Source: Bacteroidota bacterium (GTDB lineage: Bacteria; Bacteroidota; Bacteroidia; Chitinophagales; Chitinophagaceae). Taken from it: a stretch of 62,172 bases of DNA. Below are positions 11,022-18,286 of this stretch, piece by piece (position 1 is the stretch's first letter; each line of letters opens with the position of its first letter). The notes beneath the pieces were generated by a model, which saw only the letters and a list, made by a program, of their open reading frames with translations, had not been told where the DNA came from and searched no databases. The stretch lies in assembly GCA_947476825.1 (NCBI GenBank), contig CANJRV010000004.1:1-62172 (forward strand). The letters run 5' to 3'. The translations under genes were made by a program, and so were the position numbers.

Positions 11022-12134
11022 ATGGAACCTATCAAACGAATTAAATTTGTCAATAAAGACAAAACACAGTTTTTGAAGACCCTGAAACATCGCGTGGACG
11101 CCTATTTTGAAGAACGAAATTTGGATAAGAAAGGCAATGCTGCAATGGTTGTAAAATCAATTGTTTTATTGTGTATGTATATCTTGCCAATTGTTGCCAT
11201 CTATGTTTATCATTTGCCATGGTGGGGAGTTTTAGGGTGTTTTACACTTTCTGGCATTGGCGTTGCAGGTGTGGGAATGAGTGTAATGCACGATGCAAAT
11301 CATGGCGCCTATAGCCACAATAGATTTGTAAATATGATTATGGGAAGCACCCTTAATTTATTGGGTGGTTTTGATGTGAATTGGCGATTTCAGCATAATA
11401 TTTTGCACCATACATACACCAATATTACCCATGTAGATGAAGATATTAATCCTCGTGTGAAGATGCGATGGTCGCCCCATTTTAAATGGCATCCAATCCA
11501 GAAATACCAACATGTGTATGCATTTTTCGCTTATTGTTTGGCAACTTGGAGTTGGACTTTTATCAAAGATTATAAGCAGTTTTATACCTATTCAAAAAAT
11601 GGTTTAAATAAGAACGATAAAAAATCTAGAACTTTTGATTTATTCAAATTAATCGCGACAAAATTATTTTATTATCTATACATGCTTGTTCTGCCAATTT
11701 GGTGGCTAGGATATGGCGGTGGATTAATTGTTGGAGGATTTATGTTGATGCATGCCATTGGTGGATTTACATTGTCTACCGTGTTTCAATTGGCGCATGT
11801 AGTAGAAGGTCCAAAATTTCCTTTGCCAAATGAAAAAGGTGAAATAGAAAATGAATGGGCTATCCATCAAATGGAGACTACTGCTGATTTTGGACACAGC
11901 AATAAATTATTAACTTGGTATGCTGGTGGATTAACCCATCAAATTGAACACCATCTTTTCCCAGATATTTGCCATATTCATTATCCGAAAATTGCGCATA
12001 TTGTAGAACAGACTGCCAAAGAATTTAATGTGCCATATCATTACAATGATAGTTATTGGTCTGCTTTGGCATCTCATGTAAAATTGTTGAAGGAGTTTGG
12101 CTTGCAAAGCGATTTTGATTTGGCGAATGCTTAG
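11022..12134 (+). CDS. Acyl-lipid / acyl-CoA front-end-type fatty acid desaturase
   Basis: 370 aa integral membrane di-iron enzyme that inserts a double bond into a fatty acyl chain. All three histidine boxes are present: HDANH (residues 90-94), HNILHH (125-130) and HQIEHH (about 308-313, the Q-type box of delta-5/6 and linoleoyl-CoA desaturases). Two pairs of hydrophobic helices surround the boxes. There is no cytochrome b5 domain, so electrons must come from a separate ferredoxin or cytochrome. It is a single-gene unit. Regiospecificity cannot be read from sequence. Confidence 0.92.
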   Translation: MEPIKRIKFVNKDKTQFLKTLKHRVDAYFEERNLDKKGNAAMVVKSIVLLCMYILPIVAIYVYHLPWWGVLGCFTLSGIGVAGVGMSVMHDANHGAYSHNRFVNMIMGSTLNLLGGFDVNWRFQHNILHHTYTNITHVDEDINPRVKMRWSPHFKWHPIQKYQHVYAFFAYCLATWSWTFIKDYKQFYTYSKNGLNKNDKKSRTFDLFKLIATKLFYYLYMLVLPIWWLGYGGGLIVGGFMLMHAIGGFTLSTVFQLAHVVEGPKFPLPNEKGEIENEWAIHQMETTADFGHSNKLLTWYAGGLTHQIEHHLFPDICHIHYPKIAHIVEQTAKEFNVPYHYNDSYWSALASHVKLLKEFGLQSDFDLANA

Positions 12135-12274
12135 TTTTTATAGCCATTAAATAGTATCCTTCTTCGATAATATGTCAAACCTGTGTAGTAGGATTTGAAA
12201 AAGGTTGGGTTATTTTATTTTTTTTGTTCGATTTTTATTGTATACGTTTGTTATTCATTAAAAAATTTAAACAA

Positions 12275-13123
12275 ATGAAAAAAACATTATTCTCTTTAGC
12301 ACTTGCATTTGCTGCATTTACTACGCAAGCACAATGGCAAGCAGACGGCTCCACACTTTCTGGAACTTTTACAATGACTGATTTAAATGCCACAAGCTAT
12401 GATGCATTCACTATGCTTAACCAAGGTAAGCATGTGGTGATAGATCTTTCAGCTACATGGTGTGGACCATGTTGGGCATATCATAATACTAACGTGTTAG
12501 ATAATTATTATGATGATTATAATGCTGGTACTGGAACTTTAAATAAAGATGCGCAAGTATTTTTATATGAAGTAGATGGCAGCACTAATCTTGCAGATTT
12601 ACAAGGTACAGGTACAAATACGCAAGGCGACTGGATTACAGGCACTACACATCCTATTTGTGATCCTTCAAATTCTTCTTCTGTATTGTCTAAATTTTTA
12701 ACACCTGGTACTACTTCTTACGGTGTGCCTGCAGTATTTGTTATTTGCAATAACAAAAAGTTTTATAAAATTAGCACCAACATTACAGATGTAACTTCAT
12801 TGCGTTCTTATATTGGCAGTAAATGTCCATTAGCACCATTAAGTACTACAGAAGTAATTGGAAAAGCTTTCAATTTTGATGTTTATCCTAATCCTTCAAA
12901 CAACTTGGTAACATTGCATCTTCAATTAGATAAATCAAATTCGGTTTCTTTCAATTTATTTAATTCAGTTGGTCAAATTGTTTATTCAAGTGCTACACAA
13001 AACATGAACAGTGGTAATCAAGATATTGAAATCAATACAGCTAATCTTTCGAATGGCATGTATATTTTAGATCTTCAAGTTGGTGATGAAAAAGTAAATA
13101 CTAAAATTGCTGTAAGTCATTAA
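12275..13123 (+). CDS. Secreted thioredoxin-fold protein with T9SS sorting domain
   Basis: 282 aa. I prefer the ATG at 12275, which gives a clean signal peptide (MKKTLFSLALAFAAFTTQAQ); a start 51 bp upstream would add an unlikely extension. Residues about 40-180 form a thioredoxin-like domain with the redox motif WCGPCW (about residues 65-70). Residues about 205-282 are a type A T9SS domain (VYPNPSNN, then NGMYILDL and a basic end), so it is exported and attached to the cell surface or released. It is expected to reduce or isomerise disulfides in surface proteins. It stands alone with its own terminator. Confidence 0.9.
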   Translation: MKKTLFSLALAFAAFTTQAQWQADGSTLSGTFTMTDLNATSYDAFTMLNQGKHVVIDLSATWCGPCWAYHNTNVLDNYYDDYNAGTGTLNKDAQVFLYEVDGSTNLADLQGTGTNTQGDWITGTTHPICDPSNSSSVLSKFLTPGTTSYGVPAVFVICNNKKFYKISTNITDVTSLRSYIGSKCPLAPLSTTEVIGKAFNFDVYPNPSNNLVTLHLQLDKSNSVSFNLFNSVGQIVYSSATQNMNSGNQDIEINTANLSNGMYILDLQVGDEKVNTKIAVSH

Positions 13124-13140
13124 TACATCGTTTCTTTTTA

Positions 13141-13181
13141 AAAAACCGTCGTGATCAATTAAGATTCACGACGGTTTTTTT
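13141..13181 (+). terminator. Rho-independent terminator
   Basis: The stem AACCGTCGTGA / TCACGACGGTT is followed by a T7 run, 17 bp after the thioredoxin-fold gene. Confidence 0.85.
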
Positions 13182-13199
13182 ATTTTAATAGCCTTTTAA

Positions 13200-13560
13200 A
13201 AGGGCTTATAGAAAATTGTCGCTATACATGGACTTTTGTTCTTTTGTCTTGATACAAAAGAACCAAAAAATCAAGGCTGTGGATAGTTTATACCGATGTG
13301 AAAAATAGAAAGTCCGTCCACTTTTCAATCGGCATAATACCATCTAAGATTTATAAAATAGCCCTTCAGCCTATTTTATAAATCAAGATGGTATTAGCTA
13401 AAAAATGTTCGTGCTCGACGCAAATCGGCCAAACTCACCAGCTGCCTGCGGCTCGCTGGCTCGAACAGGGACGATTTGTTCGCCGACCACTCCATTTTTT
13501 TACGCCAAACTATACAAGGCCATTTGCAAGTGCATTGCCACCAACTGCAATTAGGAATAG
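13200..13560. repeat. Intergenic repeat island with two strong hairpins
   Basis: No convincing gene lies in the 596 bp between 13123 and 13720. The island holds a 10-bp perfect hairpin (GTTCTTTTGT / ACAAAAGAAC, about 13237-13262) and a 25-bp near-perfect inverted repeat (13336-13361 and 13371-13395) with a 9-base loop. A GC-richer stretch follows (about 13410-13500). The TTTTGTCTTGATACAAAAG motif resembles a dispersed repeat I associate with Bacteroidota genomes; that link is from memory. Confidence 0.6.
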
Positions 13561-13595
13561 CCTAGCTTTCATGATTTTTTTATTTGTCAATTAAT

Positions 13596-13631
13596 TAGTC
13601 GTAAGTAGAAAGTAAAAAGTCGCAAGTCGTA
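13596..13631. repeat. AAGTCGTA low-complexity repeats
   Basis: A short run of TAGTCGTAAGTAGAAAGTAA-type units, related to the longer tract at 21469-21606. Confidence 0.5.
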
Positions 13632-13645
13632 TTCAATTAAATCAC

Positions 13646-13653
13646 TATTTTTG
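13646..13653 (+). promoter_or_regulatory. -7 element before tmk
   Basis: TATTTTTG (TAnnTTTG) lies 66 bp upstream of tmk. The trailing GTCG is shared with the element before korB. Confidence 0.45.
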
Positions 13654-13719
13654 TCGCATGTGCAGGAATGAAATCTATTTTTGTTTTGAAAATTTATATA
13701 AAGGAAATTTATTATTCTA

Positions 13720-14346
13720 ATGGCTAAAACTCCTTTATTTATTGCGTTTGAAGGTATTGATGGTAGTGGTAAAAGCACGCAAGCAAAATTATTAGCAGCT
13801 CAATTTCAAAGGGAAGGTTTGCCAATCTACGAAACCTTTGAGCCAACCAAATCGGATATAGGAACTATCATTCGACATATCCTACAAGGAAAGAGACAAG
13901 CAGATGAAAGAACCATTGCTGCATTGTTTGCTGCAGATAGACTAGACCATATCTTAAACGCCGATAATGGCATATTGAAACAACTCGAACTAGGATTCCA
14001 TGTCATTAGTGATCGATACTATTTTTCATCTTATGCTTACCATAGTGTACACATGGATATGGATTGGGTGATTCAAACCAATGCACAAAGCGCAAATATA
14101 TTAAGGCCGCATGCAACGATTTGTATTGATGTACACCCCCAAACTTGTATGGAGCGCATTCAGCAAAACCGCGACAGTACAGAGTTGTATGAAACACTAG
14201 ATAATCTGAATCGAGTGCGTGACAATTATGAGCAGGCATTTTTAACTTTGGAAAACGTAGAAAATATCATTCGAATAGATGGTAATAGAAGTGTTGAAGT
14301 AGTAGCGGCAGACGTATGGCAAGCTGTTCAAAATCTATTGAAATGA
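13720..14346 (+). CDS. tmk: Thymidylate kinase
   Basis: 208 aa; phosphorylates dTMP to dTDP for DNA synthesis in the cytoplasm. The P-loop FEGIDGSGKST is at residues 10-20, the DRYYFSSYAYH motif near residue 97, and a short lid region follows near 140-150 (RIQQNRDSTELYE). Length is that of a normal bacterial enzyme. It is followed by korB on the same strand after 95 bp that contain a fresh -7 element. Confidence 0.95.
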   Translation: MAKTPLFIAFEGIDGSGKSTQAKLLAAQFQREGLPIYETFEPTKSDIGTIIRHILQGKRQADERTIAALFAADRLDHILNADNGILKQLELGFHVISDRYYFSSYAYHSVHMDMDWVIQTNAQSANILRPHATICIDVHPQTCMERIQQNRDSTELYETLDNLNRVRDNYEQAFLTLENVENIIRIDGNRSVEVVAADVWQAVQNLLK

Positions 14347-14384
14347 TGTCGAAAAATAATTCAAAATCATTTGTTATTTCACCT

Positions 14385-14392
14385 TATTTTTG
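14385..14392 (+). promoter_or_regulatory. -7 element before korB
   Basis: TATTTTTG followed by GTCGGCATC, 49 bp before the korB ATG. It is nearly the same octamer and flank as in front of tmk. Confidence 0.45.
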
Positions 14393-14441
14393 TCGGCATC
14401 ATTACAAAAGTATAAAATTGTAAACGAGTAAAATTTATCAA

Positions 14442-15452
14442 ATGAGTACATTAACTGCAAAAGATTTTGTCACCGATCAAGAAGTAAGATGGTGTCCGGG
14501 ATGTGGAGATTATAGTATCTTAAAACAAGTACAAACCGTACTGCCAACACTTGGCATTCCAAGAGAAAATATTGCCATCATTTCTGGTATTGGTTGTTCT
14601 TCTCGTTTTCCATATTATATGAATACCTATGGTATGCATTCGATACATGGTAGAGCTACTGCGATTGCCAGCGGATTGAAAGCTTCTCGTCCCGACTTAA
14701 GTGTATGGATAGTAACAGGAGATGGAGATAGTATGAGTATTGGTGGAAATCATTTAATCCATTTGCTACGCAGAAATTTTAATGTACAAATTCTGTTGTT
14801 TAATAACCAAATTTATGGCCTTACGAAAGGTCAATATTCACCAACCAGTGAAGAAAATAAAATTACAAAATCAACACCATTTGGTAGTTTAGATCATCCA
14901 TTTAATCCTGGTGCTTTGGCATTAGGTGCTGATGCAACTTTTATTGCACGTAGCATGGACCGTGATCCTAAGCATTTACAAGAAATGTTGCGTAGAAGTC
15001 ATGCGCATCAAGGCACTTCCTTTTTAGAAATTTACCAAAACTGCAATATTTTCAACGATATGGCATTTGAAGTATTTACAGAAAAGGGAAGCAAACCAGA
15101 AGAAGCTGTTTTTGTTGAACATGGCAAACCACTTCTATTTGGTGCCAATCAAGATAAAGGTATTCGTTTAGATGGATTCAAACCACAAGTTGTAAGCATG
15201 AGTGATTACTCAGCCGATGATCTTTGGATACACGACGAAAAAGATATTTACAAAGCGCAAATATTAACTCGTCTATTTGATAACCCAACTTCAGATAATC
15301 ACTTACCTCGACCATTTGGTGTGTTCTATGCTATCGACAGACCTTGCTATGAAGAGCAATTACATGCCCAAGTTGCGCATGCACTCAGTGTAAAAGGTAA
15401 AGGCGACTTAGACAAACTCATAGCTGGAAATGAAACATGGACAGTGCTCTAA
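14442..15452 (+). CDS. korB: 2-oxoglutarate (2-oxoacid):ferredoxin oxidoreductase, beta subunit
   Basis: 336 aa thiamine-diphosphate-binding subunit. It starts with the signature VRWCPGCGDYSILKQVQ (about residues 15-31, Fe-S ligand cysteines). The ThDP/Mg motif GDGDSMSIGGNH is near residue 95, followed by NNQIYGLTKGQYSPTS. The complex oxidises 2-oxoglutarate to succinyl-CoA and reduces ferredoxin. The alpha subunit is not adjacent: tmk lies upstream and unrelated envelope genes downstream. It overlaps the next gene by 16 bp. Confidence 0.93.
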   Translation: MSTLTAKDFVTDQEVRWCPGCGDYSILKQVQTVLPTLGIPRENIAIISGIGCSSRFPYYMNTYGMHSIHGRATAIASGLKASRPDLSVWIVTGDGDSMSIGGNHLIHLLRRNFNVQILLFNNQIYGLTKGQYSPTSEENKITKSTPFGSLDHPFNPGALALGADATFIARSMDRDPKHLQEMLRRSHAHQGTSFLEIYQNCNIFNDMAFEVFTEKGSKPEEAVFVEHGKPLLFGANQDKGIRLDGFKPQVVSMSDYSADDLWIHDEKDIYKAQILTRLFDNPTSDNHLPRPFGVFYAIDRPCYEEQLHAQVAHALSVKGKGDLDKLIAGNETWTVL

Positions 15453-15961
15453 AGCCAGTACGCACAAGACTAGCATTAAGTACCTATTTTATTTTTCTAC
15501 TTGGGTGCTGGACTATAATTAATTCTTGCAAACAAAATAATACTTGTACACAGCCCCAAACGCTTGCTTTGCGTGGAGGGTTTTATATTGCCGATACTGC
15601 CAATACTTTTCGTGATACGGTTCTCGTCAATGCGAATTTATTTTTTGGTTCTTCATCTCAGTATATGCAATCGATTAAGAAAGCAAGAAAATTTTCATTT
15701 CCATTGGCTCAAAATGAGGATAGCATCACAGTATTTTTTCAATCCGATTCTTTAACGAATAGTCCAAATACAATCGATACTTTTTCCATTTATTATACCA
15801 AAGAATTGCATTTTATTTCGGTTGCTTGTGGGTATCAAAATTATTTTACCATCACACATACTGCCTGCACCAAGCATGTTTTAGACACAATGATTACCAC
15901 CACAGCACTCGTCAATAATGATGTAAATAAAGAACATATAAAAATTGTACTTAAGAAATAA
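15437..15961 (+). CDS. DUF6452-like exported protein
   Basis: 174 aa. A hydrophobic N-terminal segment ends at NSC (about residue 31), a plausible lipoprotein cleavage site. The rest is a beta-rich domain with a few cysteines. Its position directly before a DUF6048 protein, with overlapping ends, matches the DUF6452-DUF6048 pair that travels together in Bacteroidota; the identification leans on that context. It starts inside the end of korB and overlaps the next gene, so the three are probably translationally coupled. Function unknown. Confidence 0.6.
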   Translation: MDSALKPVRTRLALSTYFIFLLGCWTIINSCKQNNTCTQPQTLALRGGFYIADTANTFRDTVLVNANLFFGSSSQYMQSIKKARKFSFPLAQNEDSITVFFQSDSLTNSPNTIDTFSIYYTKELHFISVACGYQNYFTITHTACTKHVLDTMITTTALVNNDVNKEHIKIVLKK

Positions 15962-16661
15962 TCAATATCGACCTTGTTACTTTACTGTCAATCGCATCCT
16001 TTGCTATTGCTTACTATTTTTTATTTCTACAACTACAAAAGCGCAAACAGATAGTGCTGCAACAAACAAAACTAAGGAAGAAAAATTTAATTATTTCCGG
16101 ATAGGTATTGATGCTTCCAAATTCATTTCATCTGCCATCTCTACAGAATACGATGCTTATGAGATGCAGATGGATATTCATTATAAGAAGCAAATGTTCT
16201 TGGTTTCTGAATTTGGATTTGGGCATTCCATTGTAGAAAATGATTATTTGAAATATAATTGCAATAATATTTTTATTCGTGTGGGGATGGACAAAACCTT
16301 GTTCGATGCTGAATTTAAAGGCGATTACAGCAATGGATTAATTGGCTTACGTTATGGACTTGGTATGGTGCAAAGGGGCGCAGCTACTTATGCTATTCAA
16401 GATCCCGTTTGGGGAAATACAACAGGTGCCATTCCAAGCGCTTCTTTTTTAGCGCATTGGATTGAACTAAGTGGAGGATTCAAAATGGAAGTTTTCAAAA
16501 ATATTTTTGCTGGTTGGAATATTCGTTTCAAAACATTTTTGAATCCCAAAAAGTTTGAAAAGCTGCCACCATCCTACCTTGCAGGTTATGGCAAGGCAGA
16601 TAAAAATACAGCCTTCGGTTATAATTTTTATGTGCTTTTTGGTTTTGGTAAAAGAAAATAA
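15945..16661 (+). CDS. DUF6048 family outer-membrane beta-barrel protein
   Basis: 238 aa. The start is taken as TTG at 15945, which overlaps the previous stop; there is no upstream ATG in frame. A signal peptide ends near TTTKAQ (about residue 34). The mature part alternates hydrophobic and polar residues as in a small barrel (FRIGIDASKF, FLVSEFGFGH, GLIGLRYGLGM) and ends in an aromatic GFGKRK, typical of barrel termini. The pattern fits DUF6048. It acts in the outer membrane, probably with the lipoprotein encoded just upstream. Confidence 0.65.
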   Translation: MYLRNNQYRPCYFTVNRILCYCLLFFISTTTKAQTDSAATNKTKEEKFNYFRIGIDASKFISSAISTEYDAYEMQMDIHYKKQMFLVSEFGFGHSIVENDYLKYNCNNIFIRVGMDKTLFDAEFKGDYSNGLIGLRYGLGMVQRGAATYAIQDPVWGNTTGAIPSASFLAHWIELSGGFKMEVFKNIFAGWNIRFKTFLNPKKFEKLPPSYLAGYGKADKNTAFGYNFYVLFGFGKRK

Positions 16662-16697
16662 AGAGCCCGAATAATTTGGCAAGCTGGGTTTGCGGTT

Positions 16698-16705
16698 TAT
16701 ATTTG
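16698..16705 (+). promoter_or_regulatory. -7 element of the small lipoprotein gene
   Basis: TATATTTG matches TAnnTTTG, 20 bp before the ATG at 16726. This implies a leader of about 14 bases and supports the chosen start. Confidence 0.5.
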
Positions 16706-16725
16706 AACAATTAAAATTTAAAAAC

Positions 16726-16935
16726 ATGAAAAAATTATTTATTCTGGCAATCCTAGCTGGTGCGTTCAGCTTAACATCTTGTAAAAAAGATTACACTTGT
16801 GAGTGTAAAGACAATACTACTGGAATAGTAGATATTACCTATACGCAAAAATCTACTAAATCTAAAGCTAAAACATGGTGCAGTGCATTTAATACACAAT
16901 GGGCTATTTTAGACAGCTCTTGTGCCTTGAAATAA
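16726..16935 (+). CDS. Small lipoprotein
   Basis: 69 aa. The ATG at 16726 gives a lipoprotein signal (MKKLFILAILAGAFSLTSC) with the lipidated Cys at residue 19. The mature 50 residues have four cysteines (DYTCECKDN, TWCSAF, SSCALK), suggesting two disulfides. It has its own -7 box and terminator, so it is an independent and possibly well-expressed gene. No family recognised. A longer start at 16690 would lie upstream of the -7 element and is unlikely. Confidence 0.75.
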   Translation: MKKLFILAILAGAFSLTSCKKDYTCECKDNTTGIVDITYTQKSTKSKAKTWCSAFNTQWAILDSSCALK

Positions 16936-16952
16936 TCATAGAAAATATTTTC

Positions 16953-16989
16953 AAAAAAAACCGATTCTAATGGAGTCGGTTTTTTTTAT
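16953..16989 (+). terminator. Rho-independent terminator after the lipoprotein gene
   Basis: The stem ACCGATTC / GAGTCGGT (one G-T pair) is flanked by an A8 and a T8 run. Confidence 0.8.
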
Positions 16990-17090
16990 TTACGCTTGGT
17001 CGAAATTCTTTAATTCAGAATTTAGGTATGACATTTTTTTGGCGTAACCCCGAATGCAAAAACTTAGGTTCCTAACACATATTCTTTCTT

Positions 17091-17166
17091 GGCATCGGGG
17101 TCGGGCTGTCCGTTTCAATCTTTTGCTTGAGGCAAGCAAAAGGATTTTCACTACCATCCCTTACGC
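17091..17166 (+). repeat. GGTCGGGCTGTCC dispersed repeat, copy 1
   Basis: The core GGTCGGGCTGTCCGTTTCAA is followed by a strong hairpin (AATCTTTTGCTTG / CAAGCAAAAGGATT) and ACTACCATCCCTTACGC. Relatives: 21384-21463 (reverse), 58993-59060 (reverse, decayed) and 61914-61990. Confidence 0.7.
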
Positions 17167-17180
17167 TAATGCAGTGCATC

Positions 17181-17258
17181 TTACTCAATAATTATTTTCT
17201 TTGTTTGAAAACCGCATCATAAATAATAAATACCTTTTGAATAATTGGAAACATCTAT
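17181..17258 (-). pseudogene. Orphan T9SS C-terminal tail with in-frame stop
   Basis: Minus-strand reading gives IDVSNYSKGIYYL, a TGA (17217-17219), then CGFQTKKIIIE and a stop. This is the end of a type A T9SS domain, resembling EIDVSKYAKGMYFI of the gene at 19404-20903. The body of the gene is missing. A REP-like element (17313-17402) lies just upstream in the same orientation as at 5.5 and 21.3 kb. Confidence 0.7.
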
Positions 17259-17312
17259 TTCATTTTGAAAGTGGAGAAAATTAACTGCCCAATACTATTA
17301 TACAACACCTAC

Positions 17313-17402
17313 TGTTCGAGATTTGAAATCTCGGACTGCTATCGGAGGATTTGTAATCCTTGCACAAGACTCGTTCATATCTTGACTTATAAAATTGAAA
17401 GA
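17313..17402. repeat. REP-like element, copy c
   Basis: Palindrome 1 is TTCGAGATTTGAAATCTCGG (17315-17334). A CTGCTATCG linker and palindrome 2, AGGATTTGTAATCCT, follow. The tail (TTGCACAAGACTCGTTCATATCTTGAC and beyond) matches copy d at 21264-21350 almost base for base. Confidence 0.75.
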
Positions 17403-17439
17403 TAAAGCCTTTTCTATATTTACTGCATCTGCACTGTTT

Positions 17440-17530
17440 GAGATGTTAGCGCAGCGCATCTCGAATAGCAGATAAAAAGCGATTTTTAATCGCAAACAAG
17501 CAGATTGAAAATCAGCCATTATCAATAGTT
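17440..17530. repeat. Cluster of short hairpins
   Basis: Successive palindromes: GAGATG...CATCTC (17440-17463), GCGATTTTTAATCGC (17479-17493) and GATTGAAAATC (about 17503-17513). They resemble REP arms with other stem sequences. No gene seen. Confidence 0.4.
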
Positions 17531-17562
17531 CGACATGGCATTCGAAATATCGAAGACTCTTA

Positions 17563-17640
17563 AATCATGTCATCCCTACGGGATTTTGCTTTCGACCTAT
17601 AATATTATTTCTATAATCATGTCATCCCTACGGGATTTTG
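17563..17640. repeat. Pair of 26-bp direct repeats
   Basis: The 26-base unit (17563-17588, core CATCCCTACGGGAT) recurs exactly at 17615-17640 with 26 unrelated bases between. The core is itself a short palindrome. With only two copies it is not a CRISPR array; it looks like another dispersed repeat. Confidence 0.6.
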
Positions 17641-17760
17641 AAGTTCATTGAATTGGCTGGCGCAAGAATGGCGCGTTGCCTTTTGCGTTTGCCTTCTTGT
17701 GCCTTAGTGTTCGAAGTGTTTCTCTGCACGATGTCACCAACCGATATTGTGCAGTAGACA

Positions 17761-17777
17761 CGGGTTTCAAACCCGCG
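17761..17777. repeat. Single REP-like hairpin
   Basis: CGGGTTTCAAACCCGCG followed by CCAGCATA: one arm of the REP-like design with a different stem. It lies about 40 bp before the terminator at 17820. Confidence 0.45.
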
Positions 17778-17817
17778 CCAGCATATATCGATCTTCTGTT
17801 TATTGAATATAAGTAAA

Positions 17818-17848
17818 CAAAAATGCCCCAATGAAGGGGCATTTTATC
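17818..17848. terminator. Bidirectional rho-independent terminator ending the repeat-array transcript
   Basis: The hairpin AAAATGCCCC / GGGGCATTTT has a 6-base loop and T runs on both strands. On the minus strand it follows the 21-bp array that trails the gene at 18287-19018. It therefore marks the probable 3' end of that unit. Confidence 0.75.
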
Positions 17849-17853
17849 TTGTA

Positions 17854-18273
17854 GGGTGTTTCTTTTCTGTTAGCAGTTCGCATTTCACTTATTGTAGACT
17901 TGCTTTGCGCGGTATGGAAGACAACTTGCATTTGTAATGTACCTTGTTTACTTGCTCTGGAAGCTCGATTTTTTGCTCAGGATGCTCGTAGCGTTATTAC
18001 AAAGTTAAGAAGTCTTTTACAGGATGCTCGTAGCGTTATTACAAAGTTAAGAAGTCTTTTGCAGGATGCTCGAGGCGTTATTGCAAAGTTAAGAAGTCTT
18101 TTGCCGGATGCTCCATTTCCTTTTACGGATGCGAGATGCGTTATTATAAAGTTAAGAAGTCTTTTGTCGGATGCTCCAAGTCTTTTACCAGATGCTCCAT
18201 TTCTTTTTGTGGATGTAAGATTTCTATTAACGAATGCAAGATGCACTGTACTGGCTAAATGATTTCTGCATTT
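17854..18273 (-). repeat. 21-bp-period tandem array, about 20 units
   Basis: In register every 21 bases. The clearest units run 17980-18168. Type A is GGATGCTCGTAGCGTTATTA plus C; type B is AAAGTTAAGAAGTCTTTTAC plus A; they alternate A-B. Unpaired A-like variants (GGATGCTCCATTTCCTTTTA plus C) occur at 18106, 18169, 18190 and 18211. Units below 17959 and above 18232 are degenerate. Because 21 is divisible by three, both strands are open: the minus strand would give heptads such as CKRLLNF-VITLRAS. The array starts about 14 bp after the stop of the upstream gene and runs to within 10 bp of the terminator, so it is probably a transcribed 3' region. Whether it is translated is unclear. Confidence 0.85.
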
Positions 18274-18286
18274 GCTAATGGAATTC

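Noticed and set aside
13388-13594. Small gene in the repeat island
   Set aside because: The frame starts inside a hairpin arm, has no recognisable signal or family and unusual composition; explained by the GC-richer repeat.
17563-17640. CRISPR array
   Set aside because: Only two repeat copies, no cas gene in the window, and the repeat looks like a dispersed palindromic element.
17900-18262. Plus-strand protein gene of about 120 aa
   Set aside because: It is the translation of the 21-bp array; openness follows from the period being a multiple of three, and the array belongs to the minus-strand unit.
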